A stretch of DNA of 64,000 bases, taken from positions 43,843,200 to 43,907,199 of the forward strand of contig CM055112.1 in the NCBI GenBank assembly GCA_029204225.1, in the 5' to 3' direction. Source of the stretch: Diphasiastrum complanatum (Eukaryota > Streptophyta > Lycopodiopsida > Lycopodiales > Lycopodiaceae). Below are positions 9,982-21,325 of the stretch, one piece after another. The number at the start of each line of letters is the position of its first letter. Positions within the stretch are counted from its first letter, which is position 1. The notes under the pieces were generated by a model, which did no database searches, had not been told where the DNA came from, and worked only from the letters and a program-made list of their open reading frames with translations. The position numbers and the translations under genes are program-made.

Positions 9982-10447
9982 CTCCCTCTTCAACATTGGA
10001 TGCTAGTTTCAACATAGTCTTTGAGCACATTCCAAGGTTAGATCTATGCATTAAATATAGGTCCTTTCCCAATGGTTTGGTAAAGATATCAGCCACACAC
10101 TCCTTTGAAGAGACATGTTGAAGCTCCACCTCTTTGGCAATGACTTGATCTCTCACAAAATGGTGAGCAATCTCAATGTGCTTGCTCCTTGCATGAAAAA
10201 CAGGATTGCTTGCCAAGCTTTGGGCTGAAAGGTTATCACAAAGTATGATTGGAGTCTTCTCTGGTTCCAGCAAGTGAAGATCCAATAACATCCTCTTGAT
10301 CCAAAGAATCTCCTTGGTGCATGTTGTTAATGCCTTGTACTCGGCTTCGGTGGAAGATAGAGAGATAGTTGGTTGCTTCTTTGATAGCCATGAGACCACT
10401 CCATCTCCAAGATAGATTGCAAAGGCACTTGTTGACTTCCTATCCAT
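9977..10447 (-). pseudogene. Copia-E RNase H
   Basis: The frame reads MDRKSTSAFAIYLGDGVVSW, ISLSSTEAEYKALTT, NPVFHARSKHIEIAHHF and ECVADIFTKPLGKDLY, the RNase H end of copia pol. It is out of frame with the reverse transcriptase upstream. There, ISGSSDF is followed directly by GFSDSDFAGDQ in a shifted frame, so about 15-20 codons and an uneven number of bases have been lost near 10480-10495. The stop lies just inside the 3' LTR. Confidence 0.9.
9982..9991 (-). promoter_or_regulatory. Copia-E polypurine tract
   Basis: The minus strand reads GAAGAGGGAG directly upstream of the 3' LTR. This primes plus-strand DNA synthesis in Ty1/copia elements. Confidence 0.85.
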
Positions 10448-11343
10448 TTGATCACCTGCAAAATCTGAATCTGAAAATCCACAAAATCACTAGATCCCGA
10501 GATGTATCTAAGTACTCTCTTTCCTAGCTTCCAATGAGCCTCACTAGGATCTTGCATAAATTGACTTAGTTTACCAACCACAAAGCTTAGATCAGGTCTT
10601 GTGATGGTTAACCATATAAGAGATCCTATTAGCTTTCTATAGAGAGTAATGTCCTTGAAGGATCTTTCATTACTTCTTGTAGTTAGTTTTACATTTGATT
10701 CCATAGGAGTAGAAACAACTTTACAATCTTCCATATGAAACCTTTTTAGAATAGAGTTAACATACTTTTCTTGACATATGAATGTAGATTTAGAAGTTCT
10801 AATAATCTCTATTTCTAAGATATAATGAAGTTTACCAAGATCTTGAATTTCAAACTCTCTTTTGAGTGCCATCTTGATTTCATCTATATCTAGATTGTTA
10901 CCACCACTTAAGATAATGTCATCAACATAGATCAAAAGTAAAGTGATATCATTTTCATTCAATCTAAAGTAGAGAGAATGATCATACTCACTCATAACAA
11001 AGTTTTGAGAAAGTAAGAAGGAATTGAGCTTAGCATACCAACTCCTTGGTGCTTGCTTTAGCCCATACAAACTCTTTTGGAGATAGCACACATGATTAGG
11101 CTCATCATGTGAAACATAGCCCTCGGGTTGCTCCATGTAAATATCTTCTTCAAGATCACCATTCAAGAAGGCATTAGTAACATCCATTTGCCACATATCC
11201 CAATCATAAAGAGTTGCAAGAGAGATTAGGATTCGAATAGTTACCATCTTTGCCACTGGTGCAAAGGTCTCATCATAGTCAATACCATATTCTTGAGCAT
11301 ACCCCTTTGCCACCAACCTTGCCTTGTACTTGTTGATTGATCA
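10327..11343 (-). pseudogene. Copia-E reverse transcriptase (after in-frame TGA)
   Basis: This is the same reading frame as the gag-pol frame upstream, separated only by a TGA at 11341-11343 (NQD*SINKYKARLVAKG). Glycine is usual at this point, so one base change explains the stop. The domain reads DYDETFAPVAKM, MDVTNAFLNGDLEEDIYMEQ and LYGLKQAPRSWY, with catalytic LLLIYVDDIILS and then RKLIGSLIWLTITRPDLSFV. The frame degrades after ISGSSDF. Both lesions would block synthesis of reverse transcriptase from this copy. Confidence 0.93.
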
Positions 11344-13896
11344 ATCTTGATTTGTCTTGATCTTGAAGATCCACTTACAACCAATTGCCTTCTTGTCCTT
11401 TGGAAGCTTTACCAACCTCCATGTGTTGCTTTTGATGAGTGCTTGATGCTCATGATCCATGGCTTGGATCCATTCCTTCTTTTGAATTGCTTCACCTACA
11501 CAAGTTGGTTCATCAAAAGAGGTAAGAAAAGCAAAGTTAGAGTTGTCCACCACTTGCTTTCCTTTTTCATCATAGGTTAGCCTTGATGGCTTAGCCCTTT
11601 GCCTTTGAGTCTTCCTTGAAGTTTGCTTTGGAGTGGCATCTCCATCTTCATCCAAGACATCTTGCACATCATGATGATTAGTAGGCACATCAACATCAAC
11701 ATCAACAACATTGGAAACATTCTCTTCATGAAAGATGACATCCCTACTTATGACAACTTTCTTTGTAGAAGGAATGTACACTTTGTAAGCCTTGCTTACT
11801 TCACTATAGCCAACAAACACACCCTTCTTTGATGAAGGATCTTCTTTAGTTCTATCATCAAGTGTGATATTGACAAAACATGTACATCCAAAGATCCTAC
11901 AATGCTTGACACTCGGCCTTCTACCATAAAGAACCTCATGAGGAGTTTTACCATCCAAGGAAGCACTTGTCCATCTATTACATAGATAGTTAGCACATGC
12001 TAAAGCTTCCCCCCAAAAAGACTTAGCAAGATTAGCATGTAGTCTCATTGCCTTGGCACATTCACAAAGGGTTCTATTCTTCCTCTCGGCCACTCCATTC
12101 TGTTGTGGAGTCCTAGGACTAGACATCTCCCTCTTAATCCCATGTGCTATACAAAAGTCTTTGAACCTATTTGAGGTGTATTCCCCTCCATCATCAGATC
12201 TTAAGCATTTGATCTTTGTATTGAATTGGTTTTCCATTTCATTCTTGAACTTGACAAATGCAGCAAACACTTCATCCTTACTTTTAAGAAGATAGATCCA
12301 AGTATACCTACTAAAGTCATCAATGAAAGTTGCATACATCTTTGCCCCACCATTGCTAGTTGTACTAGAAGAATGAATATCAGAATGCACAAGTTGAAAA
12401 GCTTCTTTAGATCTAGAAGTAGATGTAGAATAAGCAAGTCTATGAGATTTGGACAAGGCACAATGTTCACAAACACTATTGTTTGCAACAAGACTTTTAG
12501 GGAGACCAAGAACAAGCTCTTTCTTTGCCATTACCTCCAAAGATTTGAAGTTGGGATGGCCCAACCTCTTGTGCCAAACTTCTTGGTTTGTCAATTGCTC
12601 CCTAGCCATACATCCTTCATGATTAGAGATCACACATGCATCAAGCTTGAAAAGTTTACCATGCCTCCTACCTTGAGCAATCAAGGATCCACATTTACTT
12701 ATCAAACATGCATCTCCAATGAACTCCACATCAAGTCCTTTGTCAATCATTTGACTTACACTAAGCAAATTCTTAGTGATTGAAGGAATGTACAAGACAT
12801 TTTCAAGATTTGCTTTCCTATTTGTTGAAAGGGAAATAGGAATAGTGCCTATGCCTTTGATGTCACATTGACCATCATTTGCAGTGTAGATGATGTTACC
12901 TTCTCCCTCATAAGACAATAAGGATGTAAAGTATTCCTTATGTCTTGTCATGTGAGATGAGGCTCCACTATCAATCCACCAAGGATCATTATCATCTATG
13001 TTGGCTAACAAACTTGAAGTCATAACAAGTGATTCACATGTGTTATGTTCTTCCTCATCTATTGTAAGATTTCCTTGCCTCTCTCCTTGCTCTCTTTTCT
13101 TCTTATAACATTCATTTGCAAAATGACCTTTTATCCCACAATAAAAGCACTTGAACTTTGACTTATTGTTCTTAGTAGAAGAGGAAGAGGAAGAGTGATC
13201 ATCATGATCAAAGTTACCACCTTTGGACCATTTCCCTTTGCCTTTACCTTTGCCCTTGAATTTGCCTTTTGTGAAGAAAGCCTCTTCACCTCCACCTTGC
13301 AAGGATGCACCATCAAGATTTGATTGCAACCTATGTTCTTCAGCCAATAAGATTTCTTGCAAGTCAACCACACTTGGCAAGACTCTTTGAATGGCAAAAC
13401 TTTGCACAAGGTTAGCATGTTCATTTAGCAAACCATTCAACATAACTTGGACTATTTCACCATCTTTTATGTTCTCATCAATGCATGCTAAATCATCACT
13501 TAGGGACTTAACTCTCAAGATAAATGCATGAGCACTTTCACCCTCTCTTTGCCTACTAGAAAATATTTGTCTCCTTAGGGTCAATACCCTAGATGTGGAC
13601 TTTGATTCAAAGAGCTTCTTTAAGGCATTCCATGCCTCACTTGCACTTTGACACTTTCCAACTTCCTTGAGAAGTTCATTTGTAACATTCATTTTAATGA
13701 TATGAAGAGCCCTTTTGGCCTTCTTATCAAACCTTTGTTGCTCTTGAAGTGTGAGAGGTCTCTCTTCAATTTCTGCAACTATGTCCATGAGTTCATTCAA
13801 CTCAAGTAAGGACTCCATCCTCACTTTCCAAGTAGAGTAGTTTGATGAACTCAACCTTTCACTAGACTCTAGCATGATCCCACCATTGGAAGCCAT
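11341..13896 (-). pseudogene. Copia-E gag-protease-integrase polyprotein
   Basis: A continuous frame of 851 codons starts MASNGGIMLESSERLSSSNY. Residues 1-200 are the copia Gag (YSTWKVRMESLLE, SEAWNALKKLFESKS), followed by a KGKGKGK linker and one zinc knuckle, CFYCGIKGHFANEC (250-263). The protease has D309 in WIDSGASSHMT. Integrase begins at HKRLGHPNF (about 443) with C476/C479 of its HHCC site, then D506 (VHSDIHSSS), D568 (LRSDDGGEYT) and E604 (AERKNRTL), so the DDE triad is complete. The frame ends at a TGA between integrase and reverse transcriptase. Gag, protease and integrase could still be made if the RNA is translated. Confidence 0.95.
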
Positions 13897-15056
13897 GATT
13901 CTAATGTTTCTTCAACTTTTAGGTTCTGTCCTAAAGCACTTAGCACTCACTTTTCTCTCAACAAATGATAGATAAAGAGATCTATGAAGATTTAGGACCC
14001 TAAAACACTTCTATCTTGAACCTAGATGGTTTCCAAGCATAGAAAGGAAGATTGAAACACATGCAACACTTTGCACACACTAAGAATGGATTACAAAATC
14101 AAACCAACCTGAACACACTCTTGCTTAAGCTCTCAAACTTTCCAGCAAGTGACCAAATCAAGTTATGGTGTGAAGAGTTACTTGCATTCTTAGAAAATAC
14201 CCAAAACTAGGATGCCAAGATTACCTAGTAATGAACAAACTTGATCAACATATGATCAACACACTAAGATATTGATTCAACCTGTAAAACCACATGTAAA
14301 CCACACTTCTAAAAGTTTATAAACTCCAGCAAGTGATAAATACAAGATTTAGAGGTGAATGAATGAGCACACTTAGTGAATCACAAGACTAGCTTCACTA
14401 TCTTGTCAAATCTTGGTGTTTAGATGTAGATCTAAGATCACTTCACATGAGAATGTTCCTCAACCTGTTAAGAACCTGAAAACACACTTGCATAATGGTT
14501 AACACCTTCCAGCAAATGCTCCAATCAAATTACATAAGGAGAGTTACTTACATGCTCAACAAAGTACACCAAAATTTATGCCAAAATTGATGACAATCTT
14601 TACAATATGCTCTTCACAATGGAGCTTACAATATGTTCACCCAAAAAAGGGGATCTTTCATCCAAATGGGAGCTTTGCTCAGCCTTTAGGAGAATTACAA
14701 CTCACTCAAAAGAGCATTTGTCATCCACTTAAGGAGAAGTTTCATCCACTTAAGGAGAGTGTTCATCCAAGAATGGAGATTGTCAACAATAGGATTGAAA
14801 AGAACATTGTTAGTATTGAATATGCACAAGCCTCACAATCACAAATGATTAGGTGTTATGATCTGATCCAAAATAGTTTCTTTTCAGCCTCTGATCTTCA
14901 ATAGACCTGAAATATGCTTTTGATCCACAAGTTCAACTCACAAAACAAAGGTTAGTAAGATTTGATCAACAAAGCAATGCAAAATCATGCTAGAACTTGA
15001 TCAAACATCCAAATATCACCAAAAATGGAATACTTACTGTAAATAGAAGCCAACCA
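13897..15056 (-). other. Copia-E untranslated leader with degenerate repeats
   Basis: About 1.16 kb separates the primer site from the Gag ATG. It contains three decayed copies of a unit starting CCTG and holding CCAGCAA about 45-55 bases later (near 14109, 14281 and 14464, spacing about 172-183), and two copies of ATCCACTTAAGGAGA (about 14725-14755). Packaging or translation signals would be expected here; none is identified with confidence. A 108-codon plus-strand frame at 14578 looks like chance. Confidence 0.6.
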
Positions 15057-15068
15057 GCTCTGATACCA
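15057..15068 (-). promoter_or_regulatory. Copia-E primer binding site (initiator tRNA-Met)
   Basis: The minus strand reads TGGTATCAGAGC immediately after the 5' LTR. This is the complement of the 3' end of plant initiator tRNA-Met, the standard copia primer. Confidence 0.95.
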
Positions 15069-15723
15069 TGTGAAAAATACAGATCCTAAGTGGATCTAAA
15101 CTCCAAGATCATTGGCTTGAATGCTTGCACTCCAAACTACATAAGCTAGGAATTGGCAACACATTCTATGCTACCTAGAATGCAAAGAACTTGATCAAAA
15201 AGCATTTATCACAAATGGAAACTTCCATAAACATCAAGTGCGGCCCAAAATAGCATTATACAGTCCATAATACATCAGCCTATCACTTTTGGAAAGCACC
15301 TAAGATCATACACAATAGCTTGAAGACAATACACACAACAATGCTCTCAATGGAGGAAGAAACAATGACAATGATCTATTGATCTCAATGAAGCATACAA
15401 AAGGTTTCTCCAACCTGTTCTCCACGACTTCCCTACTATTTATGGATGAGGAAGATGACTCTCTCTCCTCTCTCTAGAAGGTACTTGACCCTAGATATTC
15501 CCTATATAGGAAAAATAGCTAAAAATGGCTTATATGACCAAAATACATCAAAATGGTCTCATTTTGAAGGGTATGAAGTTTGACACTTCATCATACTGAA
15601 AAAATACAGTAAATAAAAACATTGTGGCCTGGTTCACACGTGCAAAACTCCAGAACCAAAACTATTTACAATTTTAGCCAATTTAGGCCTCAAACTAGCT
15701 AGGAAATGTTGACAATTTTCACA
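15069..15723 (-). repeat. Copia-E 5' LTR
   Basis: 655 bases, TG...CA, abutting the primer site on one side and the target duplication GGGAT (15724-15728) on the other. It would start transcription of the element towards lower coordinates. Confidence 0.96.
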
Positions 15724-15728
15724 GGGAT

Positions 15729-16215
15729 CCCATACCCCAAATTAAAAAGAACACTCAAAAAGACCATAGCTGAATGGTGCTATGGCTGTCACACGTAAAC
15801 TTACTTTGCAGGATGCCTATGTCTTCCATCATTCTTCTTAACCATATTGTCTCCTATATAGCTGAACATAGAGCTCTGTACTCTGCTTCATGGTGAAAAG
15901 AGCAATTGTATCCTGCTTCTTACTAGAGCAAGAAAACACACCATCACCAATACGAAAAGCATAACATGTGGTGGATAATTGTCATCTACACAGCCTGTCC
16001 AATCCGAATCTATGAAGCCTTGCAAAACTGGTAAAGCATGTTGTCTCTCATGTAGCAATCCATGGGTTAGAGTCCTTTTAATGTAATGAAGAATTCTCTT
16101 TGCTGCTTTCCAATGAGCCTCCCTAGGCATAGCCATGAATTGACTCAGAACACTTACATCATAGCTTATATCAGGATGAGTTGGTGGGAGATAAATCAGT
16201 GAACCACTTAAGTAA
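15729..16215 (-). pseudogene. Copia-B reverse transcriptase end and RNase H start
   Basis: The minus strand reads [40 protein letters not shown], then [11 protein letters not shown] and [15 protein letters not shown], followed by shifted remnants of RNase H. It is the third Copia-B copy in the window. Its upstream side is replaced at about 16210 by the ATCGATACC palindrome array. The first 110 bases (15729-15840) match 18786-18900 and lack a readable frame. Confidence 0.8.
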
Positions 16216-16249
16216 TAATTTTGAGCATCTTTCATACCAGACATCAATA

Positions 16250-16735
16250 TGTGGGATCGTTCTCGGGTATCATATACTGCCAATGATACTACAGGTCGAT
16301 ACCGCGTATCAACCTGTCGTATCATTTGTTAAAAAAAGACTTTTTGTAATAATAGAGTCATTTGTAGATGACACAACAAATCGATATCGGATATCTGTTT
16401 TATCAAATTGAAAAATGATATGAGAGATCGATACCAAGAAATCGATACCAGATATCGATCTGCCATATCAAATTCACAAATGATACGAGAGATCCATACC
16501 AGGTATTGATTTCTCACATCATTTTTCAATTTGATAATGCAGATCGATCCCCTGTATCGATTTCACATATCAAACTGACAAATGATACTAGAGATCGATA
16601 CTTGGTATTGATGTCTAGTATCATTTGTAAATTTGATACTATAGATCGATACTCGATATCGAAATTCCATATCATTTGTCAGTTTGAAACGGCAAATCGA
16701 TACCAAGTATCGATCTGTCGTATCAAATTGACAGA
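16250..16735. repeat. Array of nested ATCGATACC palindromes, copy 1
   Basis: About eight units of roughly 50-60 bases. Each is an imperfect palindrome: a core resembling GATCGATACC/GGTATCGATC, flanked by GATAC and GTATC, with AATTGACAAATGATAC or its complement joining neighbours. Every unit can fold on itself and adjacent units can pair. The same array lies inverted at 31588-32080. The flanks on both sides are shared as well, so it was copied within a larger block. Confidence 0.8.
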
Positions 16736-16739
16736 TTTT

Positions 16740-17640
16740 AGTGACAAACTGAAGAAAAAATGTTGTTGTTTAGATGCACATTTTGACAATTTTCTGTCTA
16801 CTTTCTCTTTATTTTTAGCAAAACTGGTTCGCATGCATATTCTATATTGATAATAACCGACTCAAAAGATAGTTTTGTGACTGTTTGGTAGCTTTCTCAT
16901 GTTTATCCATACTGTAATAGCAAACCCACCCAAAAGATCAAATTTAAAGTCTAGAAGGGATTTGTTACTCCTAAGGCGACACATAAGAAGCGGAGGACTG
17001 GTCATCCTAGAGGTGAGGGTGACTCACCCACAAAAGTCTCCACCGTCTGTGATAATCCACAATTAAAAAAAAATTGTTGTAGAGAAATTTTCAGAAAAGA
17101 TTAGTTATCATTCATACAAGGCATATCAGTGGGCTATTATCACAAAAGGTGATAAATATGCTTGGTCATGTCTAGAAATAAAGGTGTAGCTCCATTTAGT
17201 GAACCGAAAATGCTTGGTCAAATGCATGATAATTACTATGATGAGGACAATGATTCCAAGATATTGTTCAAGACTGAGAACAAAGGCTCATTCAAGGAGC
17301 TTTTCTTTTTTGATAGCAATTGTAGTGTCGAGAATTGCCTCCCTATATAACGGTCGCCAAATGAAGCTCTTCAAGAATCATGTCACATGCAAACCAACAA
17401 GACACATGTGGAGCATGAACCACCAATCAATATGGACAGGCTAGTCAATACCCTAAGCCATAGTTAAGAACACAAGAGAGGAGAGGAGAAACTGGTTCAA
17501 GAAACTAAATTCACATTAGGGAGATGGGCGAGTTTCCATAGGATATATTTCTCCAAGAGAGAGAGAATATTCTTCCTAGGATCCCCATGCAAGCTGTATT
17601 GAGCTATTGACCTCCTATCCTTGCATTGAAGCGGTCATTC
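16740..17640 (+). pseudogene. Repeated block with an unrecognised coding piece, copy 1
   Basis: This block is the inverted counterpart of 30752-31560. Two plus-strand frames look like real code: GFVTPKATHKKRRTGHPRGE near 16965, and after 17110 SYHSYKAYQWAIIT followed by VAPFSEPKMLGQMHDNYYDE and DSKILFKTE. The first is basic and the second acidic at its end. The last part (17440-17640) is gypsy LTR-like sequence (GAGATGGGCGAGTTTCC). I do not recognise the protein. It may be a host exon carried by a mobile element. Confidence 0.4.
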
Positions 17641-17752
17641 ACCATGCATGTGCTCCTATGTCCAATTATAGTTTTGTGCCCTCATATGATTATTGATTAC
17701 TTGATATGACCACGTCCGAAATAATGCCCTTGTATAGGACATGGACATAACA
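17641..17752 (-). mobile_element. Gypsy-B LTR piece, copy 2
   Basis: Matches 1-179 and the inverted copy from 24011, with an internal deletion near 17720. It abuts a polypurine tract at 17753-17764 (minus strand AAGGGGGAAGAA). The LTR start reads TGTTATGT here. Confidence 0.7.
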
Positions 17753-17779
17753 TTCTTCCCCCTTGAACCACTTCTATCT

Positions 17780-18110
17780 CTAAAAGTGAAACCTAGGAAA
17801 ATTCTTCTTTATGCTTTCGACCCGCTCCCACGAATCACGATCCTCAGTCCGTCCCTTCCACCTGATCAAGCACTCAGAGATAGAACAAGTTCTCAATTGT
17901 TTATCTCTGGTTTTGAGTACTTTTTCAGGTTCCAGAGGAACACTAAACAATAAGTCCTCCAAATGGGTAAGATCTTCCTCTGAACCAACTACGTCACCTT
18001 CATGTAAACTTAAATTTAGGCAGCTTACATGAAACAGAGGATGAGCTGTAGTCTTCTTCTGAAGATCTAGTTCGTCAGCTAACAAACCAATTTTCTTTAT
18101 AATTTGAAAC
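17780..18110 (-). pseudogene. Gypsy-B integrase tail with chromodomain, copy 2
   Basis: The open frame reads ADELDLQKKTTAHPLFHVSC, then LEPEKVLKTRDKQL, ECLIRWKGRTEDRDSWERVE and SIKKNFPRFHF before a stop, so the chromodomain and its natural end are intact. Upstream integrase code is missing, as in the other two copies. Confidence 0.82.
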
Positions 18111-18790
18111 GGTTCACAATATCTATATGTTTGCTCTTTCTATACAAAACTCCATTTTTGTAGATGAAAATATCCAGTCCATGCACGAATAGACTATCAG
18201 TGTGAATCAAATGTGAACTAGCATTAAAGATTTTTTATGGTTTATTTGAAATCCCAATCTTGGTTCCCACTAAAGAAACTCACTTTTTATATGAATATAT
18301 AATACCCAGGTATGTTGCAAAGACGTTCTTGGAAATCAGAGAAAAATCGTGAGTCACGTAGGCATTTACAACATCTAATTTTAGAGAGTTCAAAGCAAGA
18401 AATTTGAGGTCAAAAATGTCTAGAACTTGCAAGTTGAGGAGAAACAAATACTAGTCAAGACAAAATTTGCAACAATGACATAAAACACTAAGAATGTAAA
18501 GGGATTGGGACTGGATTGTGGGCCAAAATTGAGAGCCATGTCTATTTATCCCACTATTGTTGAAAAACATACCACTGATGTTGATGAACTGTTTACTTGT
18601 TCTACATTTGTTTGTGTGGGAACATGCTCCCTAGTGGATATCGACAAATGCTAGCCGATATTTTTGCACTCAAAATCCAACTAAAATGTGGACTTCAAAG
18701 CAACTTTTTCATCTGAAGTATGTAGTAAATTATCAAATGTGATAGGTAGTCAACATGAAATTGGCAAATATAGACACTATTGAAGGGATC
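18111..18790. repeat. Module M1, copy 2, with the empty Copia-E target
   Basis: Same content and orientation as 531-1140 in its left part and as 8960-9326 in its right part. At 18780-18800 it reads TGAAGGGATCCCATACC without the element, giving the pre-insertion form of the Copia-E site. Confidence 0.8.
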
Positions 18791-20105
18791 CCATACCCCA
18801 AATTAAAAAGACCACTCAAAAAGACCATAGCTGAATGGTGCTATGGCTGTCACACGTAAACTTACTTTGCAGGATGCCTATGTCTTCCATCATTCTTCTT
18901 AACCATATTGTCTCCTATATAGCTGAACATAGAGCTCTGTACTCTGCTTCATGGTGAAAAGAGCAATTGTATCCTGCTTCTTACTAGAGCAAGAAAACAC
19001 ACCATCACCAATACGAAAAGCATAACATGATCTGAATCATAGGTGTTAGGTAGGTCATTTGATCAAGATTTCTAAAATGTAGGACCTACATCTACACAGC
19101 CTATCGAATCCGAATCTATGAAGCATTGCAAAACTGGTAAAGCGTGTTGACTCTCATATAGCAATGCACGGGTTAGTGTCCTTTTAATGTAATGAAGAAT
19201 TCTCTTTGCCGCTTTCCAGTGAGCCTCCCTAGGCGTAGCCATGAATTGACTCAGAACACTTACATCATAGCTTATATCAGGATGAGTAGGTGGGAGATAA
19301 ATCAGTGAACCACCTAATTGATGAAACAAAGTAGCATCAAGTAGTGCACTCTCATCTTGGTTAGAAAGTTTCTTACAAACATCCATAGGTGGAGACATTG
19401 GCTTACTATTGCACATCTTGGAATGTTTCAAAATTTTATTCACATAATTCATTTGCATTGGTGTAATACCAGCACGTCTTTGCCAAATTTTCACTGAAAA
19501 AAAACAATAGTGCGTCTAACCAAGGTCAATCATATCAATGTTGGAGGATAGATCCATTTTTATAGCACTAATCAAATCATCATCATTGTCTGTGATTATG
19601 AGGTCATCTACTGATAACACAATTAGTGTGATGCTAGAGTCGCCAGCAAAGTAGTAAAGGTTGAAATCAAAAGTGTGTATCAAACCTCTAGACAAGAGAT
19701 ACTTATCAAAGTGGCTATACCAAGCTTGCCTAAATCCGTACAAAGCCTTCTTCAATCTGCTATGCCTTGTATCACAAACCCACTAAGTTGCTCCATGTAC
19801 ACTTCTTCTTAAAGCTTACCATTCAAGAAAAGAGGACTTTACATCCATTTGATGTTGACTCCTCCCAAATAATGTCGCCAAGGCAATCACCATGCAAAGT
19901 GTGTGTTCCACTTAGCCACACAAGCGAAGGTCTTCTCATAATCAATGCCCTTACTCTATGGCATAGCCTTTCACTACAAGCCTTGCCTTGTGTTTTGCAA
20001 TGGTTCCATCGGTATTGTACTTCATCCTATATACCGATTTGTTGCCAAATGGGTCTCTTTCTCTTTGGAAGATCCACTATCTCACAAAGATCCATTTATG
20101 CCCTT
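18791..20105 (-). pseudogene. Copia-B pol fragment, longest copy
   Basis: Read from 20105 leftwards, shifted frames give YNTDGTIAKHKARLVVKGYA (reverse transcriptase start), HQMDVKSSFLNGKL, MEQLSGFVIQ, LYGFRQAWYSHFDKYLLSRG and the catalytic region VLSVDDLIITDND (YVDD read as SVDD here). [39 protein letters not shown] and the start of RNase H follow. Frameshifts are frequent. The 5' side joins Gypsy-A gag at about 20106 and the 3' side joins M1 sequence. Confidence 0.82.
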
Positions 20106-20860
20106 TGATGTTTGGCTTAATTGGGAAGCACGTCCTTGTGACTGATGCAACTGACTCAACACCTCTTGAGTGACTTTGGCCATCTGACCCACATCTGTAT
20201 TAGATACCCGACTTGTACATGGCCCTGCTTCCTCATTATAAGACTCCTGCCTTATAGCCTTTCCTTTGTTCTTGTGTCGAGTAATGGCTTGCACATCTGT
20301 CAGTAATGTCTCCTCAACCCTCAGCAGCTGCACAAGAGCTTGATGCTCTAGAATATGTACTCCTCCTTGATTCGGTTGTTGGTTTAACCTCGGATTCTGA
20401 TCATTAAAACTAGTGTTGACCCATGGTGGGGGTAAACCACGTTTTAAATTACAACGCACTGACAATGGTACATCACACAATTAAAATAACGATGGCTGAT
20501 TTTGACTATAGCGTATTTGCCGTTGGAATGGCCATTGTGGCAGCTGGCCCTGCATTATCGGCTGACCCTATTGGTAAGCCATCAACTTCGGTTGCATTGG
20601 TGGCTTTTGCATTTGAGGTTCTTGTTGTTGGGGCGCTTGAACCGCAAATGCTCTGGTAGTTCTTATTGCTTGTTATCTGTGACAGTCATTCGCCCATTGA
20701 TTGTACACGTTACAAATAACACAAAACTGGGTACTATTGGGACATTCATTGATATAATGTCCTTCATGATAACAATTTCTACAAAATTTAACATTCCCCT
20801 ATTGGAATTCTATGGTAACCATGTCATTTTTCCAAACAGATACTTGCTCCATACAAAGTG
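20106..20860 (-). pseudogene. Gypsy-A gag fragment
   Basis: The minus strand reads RGLPPPWVNTSFNDQNPRL, HILEHQALVQLLRVEETLL, QAITRHKNKGKAIRQE and QMAKVTQEVLSQLHQSQG, the C-terminal Gag region of Gypsy-A (compare 34456-35000). Degraded zinc-knuckle sequence lies at 20680-20800. A plus-strand frame over the same bases is a shadow. Confidence 0.75.
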
Positions 20861-21325
20861 ATGAGTCCAGTCAGAGTAGTATGAATTTTGGCAGGAGTCG
20901 AATTTGAAGGCACATGCAGTATTGGCATGGGCTGTTTTCCAGGACAAGATGAAGGTAAACAATTCCGACGGGATTGAAATCTTAACATGAAGTTCTATGT
21001 TTTTTGTGGCGGATTATTTTTATGAAACCGAGCAAAGTTTCAAGGCACACAATGATGTAAATTATAGTACCATTCAAAGCAGGCCAAGTTTAAACCTTGG
21101 CTGGCCGGAGAGTGTCGGACTTTTGACACCTTATACACAGTGATAGTGAAATATGTGGATGATTCATATCCACTATTATGAAAAATATATTGTCGTTGAG
21201 AGAAGGATTTTCAGCAGTGAGTACACACCAATCATCATTGAATGGCTGAACAAACTAATGTTGACGAAGCAAACACCATGATTGATATCAGGCATCATAG
21301 ATGATTATCAGGGTGAGACCGAGCG
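20861..21325 (+). pseudogene. Second copy of the unrecognised Gypsy-A-linked coding relic
   Basis: The inverted, more decayed counterpart of 6660-7420: FVADYFYETEQSFKAHNDV, then YTPIIIEWLNKLMLTKQTP and ISGIIDDYQ. It breaks off at GATTATCAGG and joins Gypsy-A LTR-edge sequence (GAGCGTTTTAAATGTTCAG). Confidence 0.4.

Larger units (their letters stand above)
9327..15723 (-). mobile_element. Copia-E, young full-length Ty1/copia retrotransposon
   Basis: The element is 6397 bp with two 655-bp LTRs (9327-9981 and 15069-15723), both starting TGTGAAAAAT and ending TTTTCACA. It is flanked by the 5-bp target duplication GGGAT (9322-9326 and 15724-15728). A primer binding site and a polypurine tract are in place. 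The two LTRs differ, by my reading, only at one C/T (near 9691 and 15434). A duplicate of the empty target is at 18780-18800. Pol carries one premature stop and one frame-breaking deletion, so this copy is structurally complete but not autonomous. Confidence 0.97.

Noticed and set aside
12226-12783. 185-codon plus-strand frame inside Copia-E
   Set aside because: A shadow of the 851-codon gag-pol frame on the other strand.
16250-16735. CRISPR-like array
   Set aside because: The repeats are degenerate palindromes without constant repeats and unique spacers, and the DNA is plant nuclear.
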